Below are positions 23,125 to 29,993 of a stretch of DNA of 34,581 bases, piece by piece (positions within the stretch are counted from its first letter, which is position 1; the number at the start of each line of letters is the position of its first letter). The stretch covers positions 1 to 34,581 of the forward strand of contig JAVKEN010000016.1 of the NCBI GenBank assembly GCA_040221415.1, in the 5' to 3' direction. The notes beneath the pieces were generated by a model. It was not told the origin of the DNA, did no database searches, and was given only the letters and a program-made list of their open reading frames with translations. Made by a program: the position numbers and the translations under genes. Source of the DNA: JAVKEN01 sp040221415. GTDB taxonomy: Bacteria > Pseudomonadota > Alphaproteobacteria > Rickettsiales > JABSSG01.

Positions 23125-23583
23125 TTACCAACCTCCTTCTTCAAATCCAGCACCTGAATGCTTAGGTGTCGACTCTCCAGAAAAACCACCACCTCCATGC
23201 GCGCAACCAGCTTCTAAGCCATCATTTTCTAAGCTTCCGCCCCATCCTTCACCAGCTCCTTCTGCACTGCCTCCTACGACTACAGCCGCACCAACACCGT
23301 ACAACATCTCATACGCTGCTTCAGACATATGCCCAGACAAAATAGATAATCCTTCTTCTGTAACCCTGTAACCGAATTGAAGCTCACTACCAGCTATTAC
23401 TACAACTATTTCTTCTCCAGCAAAATACTCTCTCATAGCAATGACCAGCTCTTGAATGGTTCCAACTTGCTCAACACTAAAAAAAGGAACGTTTAAAGTC
23501 AAAACGGCGCGCTCACCTTCTTCTTGATTCAAACTTGCATCTTCAAAACCATATTCTTCACAAATATCTTTATAATTTGGCAT
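23125..23583 (-). CDS. Acidic cluster protein A5
   Basis: 152 aa. N-terminal domain (1-95): YKDICEEYGFEDASL signature, strand (AVLTLNVPFF), helix (VGTIQELVIAMREYF), strand (EIVVVIAG) and LQFGYRVTEEG. Then VVVGGSAEGAGEGWGG and a Gly/Glu-rich tail ending EEGGW with Cys and His. ATG 23583 has GGAG at a good distance; TTG one codon earlier is also in frame, exactly as in A7. Family unknown; the VVVGGSxEG segment recurs in A3. Confidence 0.78.
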   Translation of the reverse strand: MPNYKDICEEYGFEDASLNQEEGERAVLTLNVPFFSVEQVGTIQELVIAMREYFAGEEIVVVIAGSELQFGYRVTEEGLSILSGHMSEAAYEMLYGVGAAVVVGGSAEGAGEGWGGSLENDGLEAGCAHGGGGFSGESTPKHSGAGFEEGGW

Positions 23584-23600
23584 CAACTTTCTCCTTATTT

Positions 23601-24062
23601 TTAAAATTCAAAATCTGTGCGTGAATCAGGCTCACGCTGCCCTCCTAAAGGACTTGCACCCTCAACTAAGCTTAAACTTCTCATCACCTCTGATGGAGAA
23701 GGTTCATATCTATTATCACATCCACTTTCATCAGGACCATATTCTTCGTCGTCATCAAAACTTCTTAGCAAAAATCGTGGATAAATAGCTGGTCTAGGTG
23801 TAGGGGTTGGGACAACAACAGCTTGATATGTTTCGTCATTTAGTCCATTTGCAATGACTACATTGTCTCCCCAGAAATACCCTTCCATACGCACATAATC
23901 CATAAACCCATTTATCTGCTCATAATGGGATTCTAGGTCAGCATAGATCGTCAAAGTAAATTTGCGAGAAAACCGGTAGTACTTGGGCTCAACTATTAAT
24001 CTTTGGCCAAAAAAACCCTCGATAAGCCCCCCTATATTATCGGGCGTAACTCTATAAATCAT
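23601..24062 (-). CDS. Acidic cluster protein A4
   Basis: 153 aa. N-terminal part fits the cluster domain: NIGGLIEGFFGQRLIV, strand (FTLTIYAD), helix (YEQINGFMDYVRMEG), strand (DNVVIANGLND). The linker is acidic (DDDEEYGPDESG) and the C-terminus has SEVMRSLSLVEGASPLGG. AAGGGAAG plus GAATGAT lies directly before the ATG, so part of the leader motif is also here. 61 bases separate it from A3. Function unknown. Confidence 0.72.
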   Translation of the reverse strand: MIYRVTPDNIGGLIEGFFGQRLIVEPKYYRFSRKFTLTIYADLESHYEQINGFMDYVRMEGYFWGDNVVIANGLNDETYQAVVVPTPTPRPAIYPRFLLRSFDDDEEYGPDESGCDNRYEPSPSEVMRSLSLVEGASPLGGQREPDSRTDFEF

Positions 24063-24123
24063 ATCATTCTTCCCTTCAGCTCTAATTCGTTATACACCCC
24101 TCTTCCAAAATGCCAAGATTTTT

Positions 24124-24603
24124 TTATGACATTTCTTCTATTGCACCCACTACAGGAACCTCTTCTAAACGTATCTCTGGCTCTCCTTCACCACTACCTC
24201 CAACAACCACACTCTTATACCACGGGTCGCAATCTCCATCCCATTCATCCCATTGCTCTTCCCATGGAAGCTCATCTCGATTTTCTACCAAATGATAAAT
24301 TTTTAACCCATCAACACCAAAATATTCACGACCAAATGATTCAAATCTACTAAAAATTTCATCAACCCACCTTTGATTTTTTTCTGGAAGCATAACATGA
24401 ATAAAAGTAGAAATTTTTGAGTTTTTTACATAATTTACCTTAATTCGCCCACCATGTTCTACAACTTCTGTATCTTCAGAAAGATCAGCCTCAAACTGTT
24501 GATAAACAATAACCTTCACTTCAGGAAAATATATTATTTCTAAATCCTGTTTTATTTGCTCTATATCAGGAAAGGGCATTTCATCTTGAGGTAATCTTGG
24601 CAT
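24124..24603 (-). CDS. Acidic cluster protein A3
   Basis: 159 aa. Helix (IEQIKQDLEI), strands (VKVIVYQQ; RIKVNYV; FIHVMLPEK), helix (VDEIFSRFESFGREYF), strand (LKIYHLVENR), then a Trp-rich motif WEEQWDEWD related to WEDKWDD in A2. The C-terminus VVVGGSGEGE...VPVVGAIEE parallels VGGGGEGEE...IPVLGEI of A2. The start directly follows the A2 stop (TAGATG), and the ribosome site GGAGAG is inside the A2 coding sequence. A2 and A3 both start Met-Pro-Arg, so they look like an old duplication. Confidence 0.75.
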   Translation of the reverse strand: MPRLPQDEMPFPDIEQIKQDLEIIYFPEVKVIVYQQFEADLSEDTEVVEHGGRIKVNYVKNSKISTFIHVMLPEKNQRWVDEIFSRFESFGREYFGVDGLKIYHLVENRDELPWEEQWDEWDGDCDPWYKSVVVGGSGEGEPEIRLEEVPVVGAIEEMS

Positions 24604-25527
24604 CTAACTCTCCGATCCATCAGGTATTACTCCCCAAATCTCACCTAAAACTGGGATATATCTTTCATGTTCTTCACCTTCTCCGCCTCCACCAACACGG
24701 GTATAAGTAAGCGTCGGATCTCTTTCATCCCAGGCAACTCCAAATTCTTTATCCCATTCATTAACAACTTCTTCAGCGTCACTCATTTCTTCTTTACAAT
24801 CAAAACCCTCGTATACTTTTTCTTCTCTAGTCTCAACAACATGAACAGGTTCAGTTACATCGCCTTTCTCATCTCCTTCAGATTCTGGAATATCACTTCC
24901 AAATACATAATCACGCACAGCTACCCATGAATTAATTTCTGCAAATTCTTTGAGAATATCATCCTCTTTTACTTTTCTTAATTTCTTACCTTCAAACCAT
25001 GTGCCTTGGCGATTCGGATCATCCCATTTATCTTCCCATTCAGAATGTACTGGTGGTTGTGGTTGTGGTTGTAGCATTCTAAACTCTGGATTTTCCTCAG
25101 GGTTTGCCAAATATTCTCCTACATTAGGAAATACATGCTTAGCTTCTTCCTGACCCGTATAATAATGATAATAACTCGAACCATCCCAAAAAAACTTTAC
25201 TGTATTATTAGTAGTTCCAGATTCTACGCAAAAGACAAAATTATTCATTATCTCTTCAACAATTATCGGCTTAGCACGTTCAAATGCTTCTCGCGATTTC
25301 TCATAATCAGGCACTCTAACCAATGTTTCTTCACGCAATTTTGAATTGTAAAAGTCCTTGTAAGGATGCCTCATTACTAAAAAACACGGGTGATTAAATG
25401 CTAAACACACATCTCCTTTTTTACTAAAAGAAATCTCTATTTTTAATAGAGGGTGAATTCTATGGACATATTCTTGAATCTGAAGTTCTCGAGTCTTACA
25501 GTTGTTTTTATTTACTATTCTTGGCAT
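24604..25527 (-). CDS. Acidic cluster protein A2 (large)
   Basis: 307 aa, the largest of this block. The N-terminal 150 residues contain a basic segment followed by strands and helices (REAFERAKPIIVEEIMNN, FVFCVESG). A Pro/Gln repeat (QPQPQPP) precedes WEDKWDD and FAEINSWVAVRDY, shared with A3 and A8. The C-terminal 90 residues are acidic with VGGGGEGEE and PVLGEIWG. The start directly follows the A1 stop (TAGATG) with GGAGG in the A1 coding sequence, nearly the same junction as A2/A3. A GGTTGT hexamer is repeated three times near 25055-25073. Function unknown. Confidence 0.75.
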   Translation of the reverse strand: MPRIVNKNNCKTRELQIQEYVHRIHPLLKIEISFSKKGDVCLAFNHPCFLVMRHPYKDFYNSKLREETLVRVPDYEKSREAFERAKPIIVEEIMNNFVFCVESGTTNNTVKFFWDGSSYYHYYTGQEEAKHVFPNVGEYLANPEENPEFRMLQPQPQPPVHSEWEDKWDDPNRQGTWFEGKKLRKVKEDDILKEFAEINSWVAVRDYVFGSDIPESEGDEKGDVTEPVHVVETREEKVYEGFDCKEEMSDAEEVVNEWDKEFGVAWDERDPTLTYTRVGGGGEGEEHERYIPVLGEIWGVIPDGSES

Positions 25528-25902
25528 CTATACCTCCGATACTCCATCAATTACTCCTCCAATCTGACCCCAAACTGATGGCGGAGGAAATCCACCATGA
25601 TTCTCAGCAATCTGCCTAACATCACCACCTATTGCAATGACAACTCCAACCTCCGCAACTCTTTCATGTTCTGCTTGAAAATCTTCTTCATCAGCAACAT
25701 CATCATCAACTATCCTCAAAGGAGCACCAAAATGCACCTCGCCACCCAGAGCCTCAAATCTTTCTAAAATTGACTCTCGTTGCTCTTCAGTAATTTCAGG
25801 AATAGTTATGGAAATAAATTCATCACCTTGATCAATTTTCTTTCTTTGAAAACCTTCAAGACCTAATCGCGCAATAATTTCTGCGTCTGTTAATTCCGGC
25901 AT
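25528..25902 (-). CDS. Acidic cluster protein A1 (operon leader)
   Basis: 124 aa from ATG 25902 (MPEL). The frame also opens at 25917, but that ATGATG is part of the GAATGATGA leader motif found before other genes of this region, so I prefer 25902, 17 bases after the motif start. Domain: helix (LTDAEIIARLGLEGF), strand (FISITIPE), helix (QRESILERFEALGG), strand (VHFGAPLRIV). Then an acidic linker and a C-terminus with PPPSVWGQIGGVI. First gene of the ten-gene block. Function unknown. Confidence 0.7.
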   Translation of the reverse strand: MPELTDAEIIARLGLEGFQRKKIDQGDEFISITIPEITEEQRESILERFEALGGEVHFGAPLRIVDDDVADEEDFQAEHERVAEVGVVIAIGGDVRQIAENHGGFPPPSVWGQIGGVIDGVSEV

Positions 25903-25910
25903 AGCATCTC

Positions 25911-25919
25911 TCATCATTC
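25911..25919 (-). repeat. Leader motif GAATGATGA
   Basis: Exact copy on the minus strand, 17 bases before ATG 25902 of the first acidic gene. Here the tandem ATG is in frame with the gene, unlike the other copies. Confidence 0.6.
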
Positions 25920-25992
25920 ATTTTCATAATAATATAAAAATTTGGTTTTTGAATAAGTTTGTGATAGTTATTTACAAAAAGTGAGGACACCC

Positions 25993-26682
25993 ATGACAAA
26001 ATCAAAAATTATTATTGCACCTATCATTGGCAGAGGCTTTGATGAAAGCTTCGATGCATTTGTTAATCTAGTAGAAAAATACGGAAAATATTCACATGCT
26101 AATGCATATGCTTTGGTGAGCGCAGCTTACCTTTCAGACGAATATGTTGGAATTGAAGTCAATGCGCTTGGATTCACAAAAAATCCAGGGACTATTTCTC
26201 AATATAAAATTGGCGAGTTAACTGATTATGAATTTATTGACTCTTTACGAGAAAAATTGCCTGTTTTAGAAAAAGCTCATCATCAAGAAATTATCGACGC
26301 TTGGGCATTAATGTCTCTTCCAACTACTGAGATTTCTACAAAATATTGCGCAGCAATTAAGCATGGTTATAAATTCATGTTTGTTTCTTATACAAACAAT
26401 ATCCAGGCTGAAAACTTTAAGGATGGGCTTCATGTAGATTGCCCAGAATTTAAAGAAGATGAGCATTATTATGCAGTTTCATACAAAAGCCCGAATAAAT
26501 TTACTAATCATCACCATTTGGCTTATGAGTCTCTTAGTGAAAATCATTTAACTGATCAGTGCATATTTTCATGTCATCTAGGTGTTCATAATCTTCAAAA
26601 TGCAGAATATTTTACTGATATGAATCAAGAATTGAGCGGCTGTCTAGATACTATGGTAGAAAACGCTGCTGCAAACGCGTAA
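25993..26682 (+). CDS. Unknown orphan protein inside acidic cluster
   Basis: 229 aa from ATG 25993, with GAGG six bases upstream; an in-frame GTG at 25981 would include that site. No signal peptide or TM. N-terminus KSKIIIAPIIGRGFDESFDAF is a strand and loop, then helices; His and Tyr are frequent (NHHHLAYESL, DEHYYAV). I recognise no family. GELTDYEFIDSLRE vaguely resembles TGLPDKEFLSSIQE in the caspase-like gene at 33878, but the His-Gly and Cys motifs are missing. Transcribed divergently from A1 across about 75 AT-rich bases. Confidence 0.7.
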   Translation: MTKSKIIIAPIIGRGFDESFDAFVNLVEKYGKYSHANAYALVSAAYLSDEYVGIEVNALGFTKNPGTISQYKIGELTDYEFIDSLREKLPVLEKAHHQEIIDAWALMSLPTTEISTKYCAAIKHGYKFMFVSYTNNIQAENFKDGLHVDCPEFKEDEHYYAVSYKSPNKFTNHHHLAYESLSENHLTDQCIFSCHLGVHNLQNAEYFTDMNQELSGCLDTMVENAAANA

Positions 26683-26772
26683 TCACCTATTTAAACAGAA
26701 GTTATTCCAACAGCCCGGTCACTCCAGGTCTCTGCCCTGAGTCTACCTCTCCTCACGGCACGGCCTTAATGG

Positions 26773-26793
26773 ATCTCGCATCAAGTGCGGGAT
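26773..26793. repeat. REP-like palindrome
   Basis: ATCTCGCA-TCAAG-TGCGGGAT forms an 8-bp stem with one G-U pair. It lies in a 249-base gene-free stretch (26683-26931) that is more GC-rich than its surroundings and has GTCACTCC twice (near 26715 and 26826). Similar GGATCCCGC/GCGGGAT palindromes are common intergenic repeats in Rickettsiales. Confidence 0.5.
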
Positions 26794-26873
26794 GAAATAT
26801 ATTAAGAGCAATCGCTAATCCTTACGTCACTCCGAGATTGACCGTCAAACTATTAACTCTACCACTCCCAAAG

Positions 26874-26917
26874 TTGACATAATGTACATAATTACCTATT
26901 ATATACATCATATACAT
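26874..26917 (+). promoter_or_regulatory. Promoter and operator of toxin-antitoxin operon
   Basis: TTGACA (26874-26879) and TATTAT (26897-26902) are exactly 17 bases apart. The spacer holds the palindrome ATGTACAT (26882-26889), and ATATACAT is repeated at 26901 and 26910. This suits autorepression by the antitoxin. Confidence 0.72.
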
Positions 26918-26931
26918 TATATTGAAATAAC

Positions 26932-27183
26932 ATGGAAATAATAAGCGCAAAAAATGCAAGATCAAAATTTGCCGAGATTCTTGATTTATCTAGAGACTAC
27001 CCGGTGACTATCCAAAAACATGGAAAAGACTTTGCAGTACTCATATCAAACGGAAGATACAAAGAGTTAGTTAAGATGGAAGAAGAGATGCTTTCATTAA
27101 TTGCTGCTGACATTGACAAAAAGAATGAGTATCTAAGCAAAGATGAATCTAAAAAAATTATAGATTCTATTCTAGATGCTTAA
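26932..27183 (+). CDS. Phd/YefM-type antitoxin
   Basis: 83 aa. The N-terminal fold is typical of Phd/YefM DNA-binding antitoxins: ISAKNARSKFAEILDLS, then PVTIQKHGKDFAVLISNGRYKEL. The C-terminal third is charged and helical (YLSKDESKKIIDSIL) and would wrap the toxin. It lies 15 bases after the repeated operator sequence and overlaps the toxin gene by 8 bases. It should neutralise the downstream toxin and repress the operon. Confidence 0.88.
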   Translation: MEIISAKNARSKFAEILDLSRDYPVTIQKHGKDFAVLISNGRYKELVKMEEEMLSLIAADIDKKNEYLSKDESKKIIDSILDA

Positions 27184-27451
27184 CCTTATCTTAGAAAAAA
27201 AAGCAGCTAAGCTTCTTACTTCGTTACAATCAAAGGACTTATCACTAGCTAAAAGATTGATAATCAAAATCAAAGAATTGCAAGCTAACCCATTAGATCC
27301 TGATTCTAAATCATTAAAAGGCAGCAAACTCTACAGAAGGTCTCGAGTTGGAAAATACAGAATAATCTATAAATATAGTGACTCAGATTTATATATAATA
27401 CTCATAGCGAAAAGAGATGAGGTCTATAAATATTTCATGCGCTCTTTATAG
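27176..27451 (+). CDS. RelE/ParE-superfamily toxin
   Basis: 91 aa. The fold pattern is RelE-like: two N-terminal helices (EKKAAKLLTSLQ, LAKRLIIKIKELQANP), then SKSLKGSKLYRRSRVGKYRIIYKYSDSD as strands and ILIAKRDEVYKYF. The conserved KL...R..VGKYRIIY and KRDEVY segments match type II mRNA-interferase toxins. Small, basic and overlapping the antitoxin gene. A ribosome-dependent mRNA cleaver or gyrase poison is likely; I cannot decide which. Confidence 0.87.
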   Translation: MLNLILEKKAAKLLTSLQSKDLSLAKRLIIKIKELQANPLDPDSKSLKGSKLYRRSRVGKYRIIYKYSDSDLYIILIAKRDEVYKYFMRSL

Positions 27452-27540
27452 ATATCGACACCTCCTACTCTGCACGCATTTTTTGTTCAAACTTTGATAC
27501 CCTCACTCGGAGCTGATAAAAAGAAAGCCAGAGCCAACAT

Positions 27541-28071
27541 TTATTCCGAATAATGCGTGATATCGCCAGGAATGGTTTCGTAACTTCTGGCATCTTCTCC
27601 CGATGCGCCGCCGCCTGCACCGCCGCCACTTCCGCCATCTACTCGCACTTCTATACCTAATGCACGAGCAGTTTCATCATCGATAGTAATACCCCCCTCT
27701 TCAGACACAGGGCTATTTGGCGGAGCAACTAAAACAGGACTGTCGTCATCATCACTTTCTTCAGTGTATTCAAACCTTCTAACCTCTAATTCACTAATTT
27801 CAAATTCCGCTGTATATTGTGGATCCTCTGGATTCTCACCATCTATCATAACCACATTAAAAGCAAATCGTAAACCTGCTTCATGCAGTTCAGAAGCCAC
27901 TCTTTCTCCCTCCTCTTCACTAATATCACGGTCGGAATTAAGAAGAATTATAAACCGGTCAATTTCTTCACCATAAAATATCACTGCTCGTGGGAATCCA
28001 TTATTTCTGATAATGTGATTGAACTCTCTTCTGAACTCTTCGCTTTTATAATTATTCCTTGTTACTTCCAT
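27541..28071 (-). CDS. Acidic cluster protein B3
   Basis: 176 aa. I chose ATG 28071 (MEVTRN) because AAGGAG lies about 8 bases upstream; an in-frame ATG at 28116 lies inside the preceding gene. Domain: FNHIIRNNGFPRAVIF signature, strand (RFIILLNSD), helix (GERVASELHEAG), strand (FAFNVVMIDGENPEDPQY), which closely parallels VFAFNVRLIVNESRAPQI in B2. Then an Asp/Glu/Pro linker and a Gly-rich GGSGGGAGGGASGED tail. Last gene of the second block. Function unknown. Confidence 0.78.
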   Translation of the reverse strand: MEVTRNNYKSEEFRREFNHIIRNNGFPRAVIFYGEEIDRFIILLNSDRDISEEEGERVASELHEAGLRFAFNVVMIDGENPEDPQYTAEFEISELEVRRFEYTEESDDDDSPVLVAPPNSPVSEEGGITIDDETARALGIEVRVDGGSGGGAGGGASGEDARSYETIPGDITHYSE

Positions 28072-28090
28072 ATATTTCTCCTTTTTAGAA

Positions 28091-29032
28091 TTAGTTCCAA
28101 AGAGAATGAACATCAATTGTTAGTAGATCAACTCCCATAGCGGCTGCAATTTCTTCTGGCTCCATAAAAGCACTAAGTAATCCACCCCGCAAATCATCTG
28201 CTGTGAAAGTTTCCAACTCTTCAACATCTCCTTCTCTATGCATTCTTGATTCTACTCCCTCTTCTGCATCTATCGCCTCGTCTCCTTCCTCAGCTGTCTC
28301 ACCCGTTTCTTCTACAGCCTCTTCTCTACTTTCATCAATTGGGGCTTGCTCGGCAGTTTCATCTAAATCTTCTTCACCATCCATCCAATCGTCATCATCT
28401 TCTTCAGCCGCTTCACCTATACCGTCTTCTTCACCTCTTCCGCCAGAACCTTCTTCATCCTCTTCTCCTTTTTTCTCAGCAAGTAAAGCATCGAGATAGC
28501 CACCCACATGATCGTGTACAGCTGCACCTTCGGCAATCCCTTCACCAGGAGCTCGCATAATTAGCTGGTCGAAATCAAAGCCCACCAACAATACGGTTGC
28601 TGCACGCATTTCTACTGCATTTAAAGCTCTGTTAATCAAAACATGGACCTGCCCACCTTCCTTAATTATATCAACATCATCAAAACCATTTGCAGACAAC
28701 AAATCTAAATAATGCTGTTTATCATGCATAAATTTTTCACGTGCGATTAAATCTCTGTCACCAGGCAAAGTAAATATTTGTGGCGCTCTAGATTCGTTTA
28801 CAATCAATCTCACATTAAAAGCAAAAACATAATTTTCTTTCAAATAATCAAAAATCGCATTCGCCAATCGATTGGGAATTCTGCCCCTCATATTCAAGTG
28901 AAAATCAAGATGACCGTCCCTAAATTCAGCATCAATTACATGTCTATGATTATTGTAACAATGGCGCACAATATTTGCAGCAATTCCGCTTTTTAACTCA
29001 TCGACATTTCTACTTGCAATTCTTCTTGGCAT
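28091..29032 (-). CDS. Acidic cluster protein B2 (two-domain)
   Basis: 313 aa. Two copies of the cluster domain appear fused: copy 1 about 15-90 (NIVRHCYNNHRHVIDAEF, LDFHLNMRG, helix, VFAFNVRLIVNE), copy 2 about 107-165 (YLDLLSANGFDDVDII, QVHVLINR, helix). Residues 185-270 are almost only Glu, Asp, Gly and Ala. The C-terminus has DDLRGGLLSAFMEPEEIAAAMGVD and ends LWN. It starts Met-Pro-Arg like A2 and A3. No good Shine-Dalgarno; an A/T hairpin (TTTCTTTTTT / AAAAAAGAAA) lies between B1 and this ATG. Confidence 0.8.
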   Translation of the reverse strand: MPRRIASRNVDELKSGIAANIVRHCYNNHRHVIDAEFRDGHLDFHLNMRGRIPNRLANAIFDYLKENYVFAFNVRLIVNESRAPQIFTLPGDRDLIAREKFMHDKQHYLDLLSANGFDDVDIIKEGGQVHVLINRALNAVEMRAATVLLVGFDFDQLIMRAPGEGIAEGAAVHDHVGGYLDALLAEKKGEEDEEGSGGRGEEDGIGEAAEEDDDDWMDGEEDLDETAEQAPIDESREEAVEETGETAEEGDEAIDAEEGVESRMHREGDVEELETFTADDLRGGLLSAFMEPEEIAAAMGVDLLTIDVHSLWN

Positions 29033-29067
29033 AATTTTCTTTTTTGTTTTTTAAAAAAGAAACTTCC

Positions 29068-29544
29068 TCACCAATCCCAAAAACTTCCTCCGGCAGCAGA
29101 TCCACCTGCCAAATCCCATCTAGCTATAAGATCTAATAACTCGTCATCATAAAAACGGAAAACGCCATCTGGCCCAGACTCAGCTACGACCACCTCTTCT
29201 TCATCAGTGTCCTCATCACCGTCATATCCAGAATCATCACCTTCTTCAACACCATCACTTAAAAACGCTCCACCATCATGGGTAATTCTTAACTCATACT
29301 CTGGCATGCCTCCTGGCATTCTCTGAATCAAGATCGGTGCATCAAAATCATATTTCGCTCTTAATGAATCAACTAGTTCTTCAAGGCTGGACTCATCAAT
29401 CTCAACATCTTCATTCATATTGATGATGAAAACCCCTCCACTACGAGATATCATAGCATGCTCAAAGCCAGCATTATATAAATTTAGCTGTATAAAACCT
29501 GAATGCAGCCATAAATTGGCTGAGGTAATTAGTGTATTAGGCAT
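29068..29544 (-). CDS. Acidic cluster protein B1 (block leader)
   Basis: 158 aa. After a 15-residue polar start, the domain shows FIQLNLYNAGFEHAMI signature, strand (GVFIINMNED), helix (LEELVDSLRAKYDF), strand (APILIQRMPGGMPEYELRI). The linker is acidic (GDDSGYDGDEDTDEEE), and the C-terminus DDELLDLIARWDLAGGSAAGG ends in WDW. A strong promoter and an exact GAATGATGA motif precede the ATG. First gene of the second block, immediately downstream of the receiver gene. Function unknown. Confidence 0.78.
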   Translation of the reverse strand: MPNTLITSANLWLHSGFIQLNLYNAGFEHAMISRSGGVFIINMNEDVEIDESSLEELVDSLRAKYDFDAPILIQRMPGGMPEYELRITHDGGAFLSDGVEEGDDSGYDGDEDTDEEEVVVAESGPDGVFRFYDDELLDLIARWDLAGGSAAGGSFWDW

Positions 29545-29548
29545 GTCA

Positions 29549-29557
29549 TCATCATTC
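29549..29557 (-). repeat. Leader motif GAATGATGA
   Basis: Exact minus-strand copy, 13 bases before the B1 ATG. The tandem ATGs open an 8-codon out-of-frame frame overlapping the start. Confidence 0.6.
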
Positions 29558-29570
29558 TCAACTTAATATG

Positions 29571-29600
29571 ATTATAGCCTAAATTAACTATTTCTAGCAA
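29571..29600 (-). promoter_or_regulatory. Promoter of acidic block B
   Basis: TTGCTA (plus 29595-29600) and a perfect TATAAT (plus 29571-29576) with an 18-base spacer. The predicted start is near 29564, so the GAATGATGA motif lies at about +8. The second acidic block can therefore be expressed apart from the sensor operon. Confidence 0.68.
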
Positions 29601-29609
29601 TCTGAAGAA

Positions 29610-29993
29610 TTAGCCGTGAAAATATTTCTTAATATTATCAATAATAATTGCCTTGGAAAAAGGCTTGGAAATAAATTCTGCAGCACCCAGATCATGAGAT
29701 TTTTTAATCTCCTCTGGGTCAGTAAGGCAGCTATTCATAATCACAGGAATGCCTTTAGTTTTTGGATTAGATTTTAATTTTTTAAGAACATTCATTCCAT
29801 AAATTTCTGGCATCATCAGGTCAAGAAAAACTAGCCCAACTTTATCAGGATTTTTTTCAATATATTCTAACCCCTCACGAGGACTTGTAAAATCTTCAAC
29901 GTCATATTTCTCAGATTCACAAATCATTACCAAGCTGATAAGCCCTGGCATTTCATCATCAATACAAACAATTTTTTTATTTTTCTTGCTCAT
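29610..29993 (-). CDS. Stand-alone response regulator receiver (CheY-like)
   Basis: 127 aa single receiver domain. The acidic pocket D12-D13, the phosphorylated Asp D58 (FLDLMMP), the switch Ser88 (MNSCLTD) and the conserved Lys110 (SKPF) are all present. No output domain, so it signals by protein contact or phosphotransfer. The start overlaps the kinase gene by 17 bases, which makes the kinase its obvious partner. Third gene of the methyltransferase-kinase-receiver operon. Confidence 0.93.
   Translation of the reverse strand: MSKKNKKIVCIDDEMPGLISLVMICESEKYDVEDFTSPREGLEYIEKNPDKVGLVFLDLMMPEIYGMNVLKKLKSNPKTKGIPVIMNSCLTDPEEIKKSHDLGAAEFISKPFSKAIIIDNIKKYFHG

Noticed and set aside
26683..26931. 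Remnant of an insertion sequence or tRNA in the GC-richer gap
   Set aside because: No transposase fragment, no terminal inverted repeats with target duplication and no cloverleaf could be drawn. Only a REP-like palindrome is supportable.
28203..28560. Plus-strand frames with poly-Ser or Leu/His runs opposite B2
   Set aside because: They mirror the GAA/GAT acidic tract of B2 and have no independent start signals.
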